Assembly (NCBI GenBank): GCA_934631055.1
Contig: CAKTXP010000060.1
Span: 1 to 12,178 of the forward strand
Direction of reading: 5' to 3'
DNA: 12,178 nt
Source: an uncultured Clostridia bacterium
Lineage (GTDB): Bacteria; Bacillota; Clostridia; Christensenellales; Aristaeellaceae
Part shown: in pieces, positions 6,776-12,178 of the stretch
Layout: each line of letters opens with the position of its first letter
How positions within the stretch are numbered: position 1 is the stretch's first letter
The notes under the pieces: generated by a model
The model's input: only the letters and a program-made list of their open reading frames with translations
What the model was told of the DNA's origin: nothing
Databases searched by the model: none
Position numbers and translations under genes: made by a program

Positions 6776-7624
6776 TTATTCTGCGTACTTTCTGTTTTCT
6801 TCGATGCGCTCTTTGACCTGTTCCAGCAGCCACTGCGGCGTCGACGCGCCGGCGGTCAGCGCCACGCGGTCGTTTTCTCCCGCCAGACCGTCCGGCACAT
6901 CCTCCGGCGTCTCCACCAGGATGGACTTGGGACAGCGCAGCCGGCAGGTCTCCAGCAGTTTCTGCGTATTGGAACTGTTTTTTCCGCCGACGACCACCAT
7001 CACGTCCGCTTGAGCCGACAGCTTTTCGGCCTCCTGCTGACGCTGGCTCGTCGCCGCGCAGATCGTCATTCGCTCGGTCAGGTCGGGCACGCGCCGCCTG
7101 AGAACCTGTAAAACCGATTCAAATCGGTCGCGCCGTATCGTCGTTTGTGCAACGACCATCGCGCGTTCGGGCAGATCCGCCTGTTCGGCAGCCTGCGCAT
7201 CGGGTAAAATAAAGACCGAACCATGCGCCCATCCCGCGATGCCGACCACCTCCGGATGATCCGCCTCGCCGACGATGACCACCGCGCCGCCATCCTCGCT
7301 GTACGCCTGTACAAGCTGGTGAATATGCGCCACATGGGGGCATGTCGCGTCGATCACTGGAATGCCTCGCGCATCGCACTGCGCATAGACTTCGGGCGTC
7401 ACGCCGTGGCTGCGGATGATGACCGTTTCGCCGGGCGCAACCTCGTCGAGCGAATCCACACTGCGGACGCCCGCCTGCCTAAGCCGCTCGACCTCCTGCG
7501 GATTGTGGATAAGCGGCCCCAGCGTAACGCAGGGGAGCTGTTTTTCAGCACATTCAAACGCTTTAAGCACCGCGCGCCGCACGCCGAAGCAAAATCCGGC
7601 ATGCTCTCCAATCGTGAGTTTCAT
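6776..7624 (-). CDS. ispH: 4-hydroxy-3-methylbut-2-enyl diphosphate reductase IspH
   Basis: This cytoplasmic iron-sulfur enzyme performs the last step of the MEP isoprenoid pathway, reducing HMBPP to IPP and DMAPP. All three cluster-binding cysteines are present: C12 (AGFCFGV), C95 (DATCPHV) and C189 (ICAATSQRQ). Substrate-binding motifs are also in place: H40 (GPLIHNP), H73 (RSHGV), H123 with E125 (ADHPEV), KNSSNT (215-220) and the S261 region (GASTP). The 282-residue length is typical. I chose the ATG at 7624, since C12 then sits at the usual distance and AGGTG lies just upstream. A GTG 13 codons earlier would add a polar extension with poor spacing to GGAGA. The gene lies between plsC and rpsA; a gap of 238 bases before it leaves room for its own promoter, but I see no clear one. 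Confidence 0.96.
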   Translation of the reverse strand: MKLTIGEHAGFCFGVRRAVLKAFECAEKQLPCVTLGPLIHNPQEVERLRQAGVRSVDSLDEVAPGETVIIRSHGVTPEVYAQCDARGIPVIDATCPHVAHIHQLVQAYSEDGGAVVIVGEADHPEVVGIAGWAHGSVFILPDAQAAEQADLPERAMVVAQTTIRRDRFESVLQVLRRRVPDLTERMTICAATSQRQQEAEKLSAQADVMVVVGGKNSSNTQKLLETCRLRCPKSILVETPEDVPDGLAGENDRVALTAGASTPQWLLEQVKERIEENRKYAE

Positions 7625-7820
7625 ACGCACCTGCCCGTTCCCGTTTTTATCCCGAAGACCCACTTCTCCATTTTACCCATCTTTATCAATTCTCTCTATT
7701 TTTCGATATTCCTGCCGGTTGAATACAAATTTTTGAACTTTGCGCTAAAAATTTGCGTTTAACCCCTTCACCGCTCTGAAAAACGGGTTTTCAAAGCCCT
7801 CCGTTCTCCTTCCGCTCCAG

Positions 7821-7848
7821 GCACTCCCCTTTGTAAAGGGTTCCGTGC
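7821..7848. repeat. Palindrome in the plsC-ispH gap
   Basis: GCAC and GTGC enclose CCCTTT-GT-AAAGGG (7827-7840). There is no T-run after it on either strand. It may be a degenerate extragenic palindrome; the surrounding 238-base gap (7625-7862) shows no gene. Confidence 0.5.
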
Positions 7849-7862
7849 AGCGGATAAACGTG

Positions 7863-8537
7863 TCATTCCGCCGGTGGCAGCGATCTTCCGTTGCTCAACT
7901 GGGCGAACTCCGCTTCCATGCGGCGCGTCAGCTCTTCGCAAGTCTCCTTGTTCATCCGCCCCGCGCGCAGGTCGTCCATCTCTATCGGCTTGCCGATGTG
8001 GACGATCATCCTGTGGAACGGCTTGTAACAGCCCTCGATGTAGATCGGCACAACGTCGCATCCACTCTTGAGCGCCAGCAGCGACGCGCCGCCCAGCAGC
8101 GGGAGCATATGCCCCGTCTTGGAGCGCGTGCCTTCCGGAAAGATGCCGAGCGTTTCGCCCTCTTTGAGTACGCCCATCGCCGTGCGGATGGCGCTCATAT
8201 CCATATTGCCGCGGTCTACCGGGAAACCGTGAACCTGACGGAACGCCCAGCCGAGGAACTTGTTTTCAAACAGCTCCTTTTTGCCCATAAAGTGAATCTC
8301 TCTGTCCGGCACGCACAGCGCGAGCGTCACCGGGTCAAGCAGACACTGATGATTGCCCATCAGAATGCAGTTGCGGTCTTTCGGCACGTTCTCCCTGCCC
8401 TCGATCTTCATGAAGAACAGCAGCTTGACCAGCAGCCCATACAAAAAGACGATGATGGTGTACAGCGGCGTATACTTGCGCTTGTGCATCGGGTAGCCGG
8501 GCTTCTTCTCTTCCTGTTCGTTATGCTCGTTTTCCAT
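7863..8537 (-). CDS. plsC: 1-acyl-sn-glycerol-3-phosphate acyltransferase (PlsC family)
   Basis: This membrane-associated acyltransferase probably adds the second fatty acyl chain to lysophosphatidic acid in phospholipid synthesis. The 224-residue protein has a charged N-terminus, a hydrophobic segment (about 24-43) and the ordered family motifs: catalytic HX4D in NHQCLLD (H63, D68), VDRGN (107-111), FPEGTRS (133-139) and VVPIYIEG. The ATG at 8537 is preferred because GGAGAG precedes it closely; a TTG five codons upstream is possible but less likely. The start lies 17 bases inside the 3' end of cmk, so translational coupling is likely. The cmk-plsC-ispH order is well known in Clostridia. Confidence 0.93.
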   Translation of the reverse strand: MENEHNEQEEKKPGYPMHKRKYTPLYTIIVFLYGLLVKLLFFMKIEGRENVPKDRNCILMGNHQCLLDPVTLALCVPDREIHFMGKKELFENKFLGWAFRQVHGFPVDRGNMDMSAIRTAMGVLKEGETLGIFPEGTRSKTGHMLPLLGGASLLALKSGCDVVPIYIEGCYKPFHRMIVHIGKPIEMDDLRAGRMNKETCEELTRRMEAEFAQLSNGRSLPPAE

Positions 8538-9198
8538 AAACTCTCTCCACAATCTCTACGATCGCGTCCACAACCTGCTCAGGCGTCATCTCCGTGGAAT
8601 CCACGAGTATGGCGTCCTCCGCCTGGCGGAGCGGGTCGGTCTTGCGGTTCATGTCCTGCGCATCGCGCGCGTTCAATTCCGCAAGCACCTGTTCATACGG
8701 CGTCATGTCACCCTTTTCAACCTGCTGCCGATAGCGGCGGCGCGCGCGCTCTTCCGGCGTCGCGGTCAGGAAGATCTTGATCGGCGCATCCGTCAGCACA
8801 TTCGTTCCGATGTCCCGTCCGTCGATCAGCATATCCGCCTGCGCCGCGATCTCGCGCTGAGCGGCAACCATGCGGCGGCGCACAGCCGCCCACTTGGAGA
8901 TAGCGCTCGCCGCGGCGGACACCTCGCCCGTGCGGATAAGTCCCGTTACGTCCTCATCCCCAAGATACGTATGCTGTTCGCCGTTTTCATAGCGCACGCG
9001 GACATCCGCCTCCCCGCAGCGTGCAGAAACCGTCGCTTCATCCTGCGGGTCAACGCCGTTTTTCAGCATATACAGACCGACCGTGCGATACATCGCGCCC
9101 GTATCCAGGTGCAGAATATGAAGCTTCTGCGCCACGGCGTCCGCGATGGAGGACTTTCCCGCGCCCACCGGTCCGTCGATGGCGATATTTATAGGCAT
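8521..9198 (-). CDS. cmk: Cytidylate kinase
   Basis: This is a cytoplasmic (d)CMP kinase, which phosphorylates CMP and dCMP with ATP and so recycles nucleotides from RNA turnover and CDP-lipid synthesis. The 225-residue protein has the P-loop GPVGAGKS (9-16), LDTGAMYR (31-38) for nucleoside monophosphate binding, the DGRDIGT motif of the family, the lid segment TPEERARRRYRQ, and DSTEMTPEQVV near the end. The length is normal. GGGAGGGG sits about 9 bases before the ATG at 9198. It is the first gene of the cluster behind a promoter at 9234-9263, and it overlaps plsC by 17 bases. Confidence 0.96.
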   Translation of the reverse strand: MPINIAIDGPVGAGKSSIADAVAQKLHILHLDTGAMYRTVGLYMLKNGVDPQDEATVSARCGEADVRVRYENGEQHTYLGDEDVTGLIRTGEVSAAASAISKWAAVRRRMVAAQREIAAQADMLIDGRDIGTNVLTDAPIKIFLTATPEERARRRYRQQVEKGDMTPYEQVLAELNARDAQDMNRKTDPLRQAEDAILVDSTEMTPEQVVDAIVEIVERVYGKRA

Positions 9199-9233
9199 GT
9201 CTGTTTCCCCTCCCGAATCATCTATATGGGTTT

Positions 9234-9263
9234 ATTATACGCCATCCATCGCCCATTCTTCAA
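9234..9263 (-). promoter_or_regulatory. Promoter of the cmk-plsC-ispH-rpsA cluster
   Basis: On the minus strand TTGAAG (9263-9258), an 18-base spacer and TATAAT (9239-9234) lie about 35 bases before the cmk start. The -10 is perfect and the -35 matches at four of six bases. Confidence 0.75.
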
Positions 9264-9369
9264 GTCTTATGCCGGATTTAGAGTTTATTCTCCACTTTAC
9301 TTTGAATCATCACGGTTTAAGCGCGTTCTATCCCCACATTTATGCCAAATTCCGTTTTAATCAGCCCTC

Positions 9370-9398
9370 TTTACCCCATTTATCTATTGTGCTATAAT
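9370..9398 (+). promoter_or_regulatory. Extended -10 promoter of the unknown membrane protein gene
   Basis: TTTACC (9370-9375), a 17-base spacer and TATAAT (9393-9398) preceded by TGC, an extended -10 motif. Transcription would start near 9405, about 30 bases before the ATG. Confidence 0.78.
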
Positions 9399-9435
9399 AG
9401 GAGGAGTGAGCCGTTTCTGATGAAGGAGGTTTATC

Positions 9436-9909
9436 ATGTATTCATTTCAAACCGGCGCAGGCAAGCGCAAAAACAAGCAGACCATCCGCATCCTGAGCGT
9501 CGTCATCTTTGTTCTGGTCATCGCGCTGGCAGGCGTCACGTTTTCCTATGTCCGCGTCTCCGGCGTCAGCCGTGTGACCAACGATGCGCTGATGGCGCGC
9601 GCAACGAGCGAAGCGAACGAAGCGCAGTCCGCCGTCTATCGCCTAACGCAGTCCAGCGGCACCAACACGATGACGCTTCTTGCCAATGTCCGCAGCCACA
9701 TTTATGCGCTGCAATGCCTGAATACCCTCGCTTCCAATATTTACGGCGCAGGCACGATCATCGTAGACGGCAGCATGCTCAACGCCTGCATGACTACTCT
9801 GGACGCCGCCGAACAGCGCTTGCAGGCGGGCAGCGTCCTGACCAGCTCGATGACCGAGCTTCGCGACGAAGTAGACGCTATCGTCGCGCTGTTCGCCGCA
9901 GTGGAGTGA
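9436..9909 (+). CDS. Unrecognised single-pass membrane protein
   Basis: I do not recognise this family. The 157-residue protein has a basic start (KRKNK at 10-14), one strongly hydrophobic segment (about 18-38) and a C-terminal part of about 115 residues that would be outside the cell by the positive-inside rule. The hydrophobic segment could also be an uncleaved signal anchor. The outer part is rich in Ala, Ser and Thr, has two cysteines (C93, C116), and its heptad-like hydrophobic spacing suggests a mostly helical, possibly coiled-coil domain. No catalytic motif is visible. It is real by its signals: AAGGAGG 8 bases before the ATG and an extended -10 promoter. It is a single-gene unit, divergent from cmk and convergent with the cysteine-desulfurase-like gene. 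Confidence 0.8.
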   Translation: MYSFQTGAGKRKNKQTIRILSVVIFVLVIALAGVTFSYVRVSGVSRVTNDALMARATSEANEAQSAVYRLTQSSGTNTMTLLANVRSHIYALQCLNTLASNIYGAGTIIVDGSMLNACMTTLDAAEQRLQAGSVLTSSMTELRDEVDAIVALFAAVE

Positions 9910-9910
9910 G

Positions 9911-9938
9911 GAACGGTTGGGTTTTGCCCCAACCGTTC
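9911..9938. terminator. Hairpin between convergent genes, probable bidirectional terminator
   Basis: An 11-bp perfect stem (9911-9921 with 9928-9938, 6-base loop) starts one base after the stop codon of the plus-strand gene and ends just before the stop of the minus-strand gene. No T-run follows on either strand, so it is not a classical intrinsic terminator. Confidence 0.6.
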
Positions 9939-9941
9939 TCC

Positions 9942-11063
9942 CTATCTCGCAATCCTCGCCACTGCGTCGATCAGCATCCGCGCGTCAGCCGCAGTATTCA
10001 TCAAGCCCGGACTGACACGCACGGCGCCGCCCTCCAGCGTGCCTAAATAGCGGTGTACACCCGGCGCGCAGTGCAGCCCGCCGCGCACCGCTATCCCCGC
10101 TTCATCCAGAAGCGACGCTACGACCTGCGACGCAATGCCCTCAATGTTGAACGTCAGCAGCGACGCGCCCTTTGCCGTGTAGACCCGGACGCCGGGCATT
10201 TCCAGCAGCGCGTCGCGCATCATTCCGCACAGCGCCGTCATGGTCTCATACGCTTCCCGCTCATGCGCAAGCGCAAAGCGCATGCCCGAATTCAATCCAG
10301 CAATGCCCGGCAGATTGAGCGTTCCGCTCTCCAAACTGTCGGGCATCATTCTGGGCTGAAACATACTTTCCGATGCCGAACCCGTTCCGCCCTGCCGAAG
10401 CGGAGCCAGTGTTACGCCCTCCTTCACCCACAGCGCGCCCGTCCCATGCGGGCCGAGCAGCCCCTTGTGTCCCGGCATCGCCAGCATCGTACAGCCCCAC
10501 GCCCGCGGACTGAGCGGCATATGCCCCGCCGTCTGCGCCGCATCCACCAGAAACAACAATCCACGCCGTCTGCATACCGCGCCGACCGCCGCGACGTCCT
10601 GCTCCATCCCCAGAACGTTGGACATGTGCGTCATCACGACAAGCCGTGTCCGCGGTGTAACGGCGCGTTCCACATCCTGCGCCCGTATTCTGCCCTCCCC
10701 ATCCGGCGGAATCAGCGTCAGCGTGATGACGCCGCTTCGCGAAAGCTCTGACAACGGACGCAGAACTGAATTATGCTCGATGAGCGTAGAAATTACATGG
10801 TCGCCCGTCCTCAGTGCGCCATGGATCGCCATGTTGAGCGCGTCAGTCGTGTTGATCGCAAACGCAATGCGTGACGCGTCTTTCTCTCCGAGCATCTGCG
10901 CAATATGCTCACGGCATTCCTCAACACTCCGTCCAGCCGCCAGCGACAGCCGATGCCCCGCTCGTCCGGGATTCGCGCCGCATCGTTCAAGCGCGTCCGT
11001 CATCGCCTGTATCGTGCATCGCGGTTTGGGAAAACTCGTCGCCGCGTTATCCAGATAGATCAA
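9942..11063 (-). CDS. Cysteine desulfurase-like class V aminotransferase
   Basis: This is a PLP enzyme of the cysteine desulfurase / selenocysteine lyase group, which takes sulfur (or selenium) from cysteine (selenocysteine) as an enzyme-bound persulfide. The 373-residue protein begins IYLDNAATSFPKP as the group does. It carries H97 (IEHNSV), D174 and Q177 (VDAAQTAG), the PLP lysine K200 (MPGHKGLLGP) and the nucleophile C332 (RGGLHCAPG). Length and motifs fit the TIGR01977 (EF2568-type) subgroup better than IscS or SufS. I chose the TTG at 11063, since AAAGGGGGA lies 7 bases upstream and the family N-terminus then starts directly. A longer reading to 11264 would run through the divergent gene's promoter region and start. 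It stands alone, divergent from a DUF3343 gene, and that neighbour points to sulfur/selenium transfer. Confidence 0.9.
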   Translation of the reverse strand: MIYLDNAATSFPKPRCTIQAMTDALERCGANPGRAGHRLSLAAGRSVEECREHIAQMLGEKDASRIAFAINTTDALNMAIHGALRTGDHVISTLIEHNSVLRPLSELSRSGVITLTLIPPDGEGRIRAQDVERAVTPRTRLVVMTHMSNVLGMEQDVAAVGAVCRRRGLLFLVDAAQTAGHMPLSPRAWGCTMLAMPGHKGLLGPHGTGALWVKEGVTLAPLRQGGTGSASESMFQPRMMPDSLESGTLNLPGIAGLNSGMRFALAHEREAYETMTALCGMMRDALLEMPGVRVYTAKGASLLTFNIEGIASQVVASLLDEAGIAVRGGLHCAPGVHRYLGTLEGGAVRVSPGLMNTAADARMLIDAVARIAR

Positions 11064-11160
11064 AGCGCATCCCCCTTTTTGCCGCACTGCCCGCGTTGCG
11101 GCGTCATACAGTGGAGTATATGAGGTCTGCCGCAGGCTAGACCCGCAGGAGGGAACGCGC

Positions 11161-11439
11161 ATGAATGAATCCTTTGGTCTTGCCTCTTTCCGTTCGCGCA
11201 CGCAGGTTCTGCGCATGGAGGACGCGCTGCACCGCGCCGGCTTGCCCGCCGGAGTCATCGCCACGCCGCGGGAAGTCGCGGTCGGATGCGGGCTGTCCGT
11301 CCGCTTCGAGCTGCCCGATACGCCGCAGGTATTACAGGTCTACCGCCGTTTGAATCCCGGCGCGCTCATCGGTTTCTACCGCGTAGACGGTTACGGCACG
11401 CGGCGCTTATCGCTTACGCCGCTGCTTGAAAAAAGGTGA
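11161..11439 (+). CDS. DUF3343 (putative Se/S carrier-like) protein
   Basis: This is a small protein of the DUF3343 family (described in Pfam as putative Se/S carrier-like); its function is unproven. The 92-residue sequence keeps the family pattern: a start like FGLASFRSRTQVLRMEDAL (the usual F-S-x-x-x-A-L-x-x-E helix), GLPAGVIATPRE (27-38) and a single cysteine in VGCGLSVRF (41-49). That cysteine (C43) is the natural candidate for carrying sulfur or selenium. AGGAGGG (11147-11153) lies 7 bases before the ATG. The 97-base divergent spacing to the cysteine-desulfurase-like gene suggests a donor/acceptor pair, which is inference. No selD or YedF-like gene is visible in the window. A terminator follows directly. 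Confidence 0.85.
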   Translation: MNESFGLASFRSRTQVLRMEDALHRAGLPAGVIATPREVAVGCGLSVRFELPDTPQVLQVYRRLNPGALIGFYRVDGYGTRRLSLTPLLEKR

Positions 11440-11443
11440 TATG

Positions 11444-11481
11444 AAAAGCTATTCGCTCCTTCTGAGAGAGAATAGCTTTTT
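11444..11481 (+). terminator. Intrinsic terminator of the DUF3343 gene
   Basis: The 11-bp stem AAAAGCTATTC (11444-11454) / GAATAGCTTTT (11470-11480) with a 15-base loop ends in a T-run. It begins 4 bases after the stop codon. Its A/T ends also make it usable on the minus strand. Confidence 0.88.
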
Positions 11482-11499
11482 ATCAGCAGTTTAAGCGGT

Positions 11500-11523
11500 C
11501 AATCTCTGTGCAGTTTCCTATAA
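11500..11523. repeat. 24-base intergenic near-repeat, copy 2
   Basis: It matches 5466-5489 at 21 of 24 positions in the same orientation and, like copy 1, is followed on the plus strand by an A-run and a CCGC/GCCGC stretch. A shorter relative, TTTGTGCAGTTTTC, occurs at 3387-3400. Confidence 0.6.
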
Positions 11524-11636
11524 AAAACCGCATAAAGGCTGCCCGCGTGTATAAGGCGTTGAAGCTTTACAGCCTGTGGCAGAAATGCAAGCAGACTCTG
11601 CCCGCTTGCGGCTCAGGAAAAAACTTTGCAGAAAAG

Positions 11637-11688
11637 TTGAAAAAAAGATAAAAAAAGGGTTGACACACAGCGAAAGCTGCTGTATAAT
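11637..11688 (+). promoter_or_regulatory. tRNA-Val promoter with A-rich upstream element
   Basis: TTGACA (11660-11665), a 17-base spacer and TATAAT (11683-11688) stand 13 bases before the tRNA. The A-rich segment from 11637 to the -35 is nearly the same as that of the tRNA-Ile/Asn promoter. Confidence 0.88.
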
Positions 11689-11701
11689 TAGTGACGTGCT
11701 T

Positions 11702-11778
11702 GGGGTCGTAGCTCAGCTGGTCAGAGCGCCACGTTGACATCGTGGAGGTCGTAGGTTCGAGCCCTATCGACCCCACCA
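11702..11778 (+). tRNA. tRNA-Val (anticodon GAC)
   Basis: Acceptor GGGGTCG pairs fully with CGACCCC. The D-arm is GCTCAGCTGGTCAGAGC, the anticodon stem CCACG/CGTGG holds loop TTGACAT (anticodon GAC), the T-loop is TTCGAGC, the discriminator is A, and CCA is encoded at 11776-11778. It is a single-gene transcript with its own promoter and terminator. Confidence 0.97.
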
Positions 11779-11807
11779 AGCTAAATCGGAGTTAGTCGCC
11801 CGGTTGG

Positions 11808-11840
11808 AAGTCCTCTCGAAAGAGAGGACTTTTTTCTTTT
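11808..11840 (+). terminator. Intrinsic terminator of tRNA-Val
   Basis: The 10-bp perfect stem AAGTCCTCTC (11808-11817) / GAGAGGACTT (11822-11831) with a stable GAAA loop is followed by a T-rich tail to 11840. Confidence 0.93.
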
Positions 11841-11851
11841 ATTCTTGAGTC

Positions 11852-11894
11852 AAAAAGCAGGGATGCTGGAATTCTGCTCCGGCATCCCTGCTTT
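11852..11894 (-). terminator. Intrinsic terminator of the ABC exporter gene
   Basis: A long stem of about 17 bp (11894-11878 with 11870-11854, one wobble, 7-base loop) ends on the minus strand in TTTTT (11856-11852). It lies 59 bases after the ABC gene's stop codon and back to back with the tRNA-Val terminator. Confidence 0.85.
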
Positions 11895-11953
11895 GAATCT
11901 ATTTACTTATCCTTCTGAAAAAATCGGTTCGCGGAAAGCGCTTTACCTCGCCT

Positions 11954-12178
11954 TTATCCCCCAATCTTCCATCCTTCCGCCTGCTCGCGGATCTCCACGA
12001 ACCGGCGGTATCTGCCCTCTTCCCTGACGAGCTGCGCGTGCGTTCCCTGTTGAACGATGCGCCCGTCACCCAGCACGAGGATCTGGTCGGCGTTTTCGAT
12101 GGTCGCCAGTCTATGCGCGATGATGATGATGGTCTTGCCGCGCGTCAATTCGGATATCGCCTGCTGAATCAGGTGTTC
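11954..12178 (-). CDS. ABC transporter ATP-binding/permease protein, C-terminal end (partial)
   Basis: Only the last 74 residues are inside the window; the frame stays open to base 12178, so the gene continues beyond the edge. The piece has KTIIIIAHRLATI with the H-loop histidine, then ADQILVLGDGRIVQQGTHAQLV, and the tail typical of ABC exporters in which membrane and nucleotide-binding domains are fused (MsbA/LmrA type). The TTG at 12148 is an internal codon, not a start. The substrate cannot be judged from this part. A strong terminator follows at 11852-11894. Confidence 0.92.
   Translation of the reverse strand, partial: EHLIQQAISELTRGKTIIIIAHRLATIENADQILVLGDGRIVQQGTHAQLVREEGRYRRFVEIREQAEGWKIGG

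Noticed and set aside
5519..7111. 530-codon open frame on the plus strand
   Set aside because: It lies antisense to rpsA and ispH, which have complete domain motifs. In GC-rich DNA such mirror frames are common; it has no ribosome binding site or family motif.
7625..7663. GTG start 13 codons upstream of the chosen ispH start
   Set aside because: It adds a polar stretch unlike IspH N-termini and the GGAGA before it is too close to the codon; the ATG at 7624 places C12 as in the family.
11064..11264. 67-residue N-terminal extension of the desulfurase-like gene on the minus strand
   Set aside because: It overlaps the start of the divergent DUF3343 gene and its ribosome binding site, has no family similarity, and the family N-terminus begins at the TTG at 11063.

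Overview
The window looks like chromosomal DNA of a GC-rich member of the Firmicutes, most likely class Clostridia. Three things suggest this: the gene order cmk, plsC, ispH, four-domain S1 protein; consensus TTGACA/TATAAT promoters with AGGAGG-type ribosome binding sites; and a TIGR01977-type class V aminotransferase beside a DUF3343 protein. I see no phage, transposase, CRISPR array or plasmid gene. Most of the content is ordinary housekeeping and transport, and no multi-gene new system is evident.

Layout. (1) Bases 34-3240 carry a minus-strand potassium uptake unit: promoter, trkA (NAD-binding regulatory subunit), a 235-base gap holding five short palindromes, then trkH (channel subunit). 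(2) Bases 3453-5033 carry a plus-strand unit: consensus promoter, a TSUP/TauE-type membrane exporter, a DUF308/HdeD-like membrane protein and an intrinsic terminator. (3) Bases 5069-5305 are a two-gene tRNA operon, tRNA-Ile(GAT) and tRNA-Asn(GTT), with its own promoter and terminator. It meets tandem terminators of the opposite strand. (4) Bases 5546-9263 are a minus-strand cluster read from right to left: promoter, cmk, plsC (overlapping cmk), ispH and rpsA. These serve CMP recycling, phospholipid synthesis, isoprenoid synthesis and translation. (5) Bases 9370-9909 hold a plus-strand gene for an unrecognised single-pass membrane protein behind a strong promoter. It converges on a minus-strand cysteine-desulfurase-like gene (9942-11063), with a hairpin between them. 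(6) A DUF3343 (putative Se/S carrier-like) gene at 11161-11439 is divergent from that desulfurase, a pairing that suggests sulfur or selenium handling. (7) A tRNA-Val(GAC) gene at 11702-11778 has its own promoter and terminator. (8) The right edge cuts the C-terminal end of an ABC exporter on the minus strand.

The least explained parts are non-coding: the five-palindrome island inside the trk operon, a 16-base inverted match on both sides of trkA, a 24-base near-repeat shared by two intergenic regions, the two tRNA promoters with the same A-rich upstream module, and the unknown membrane protein at 9436.
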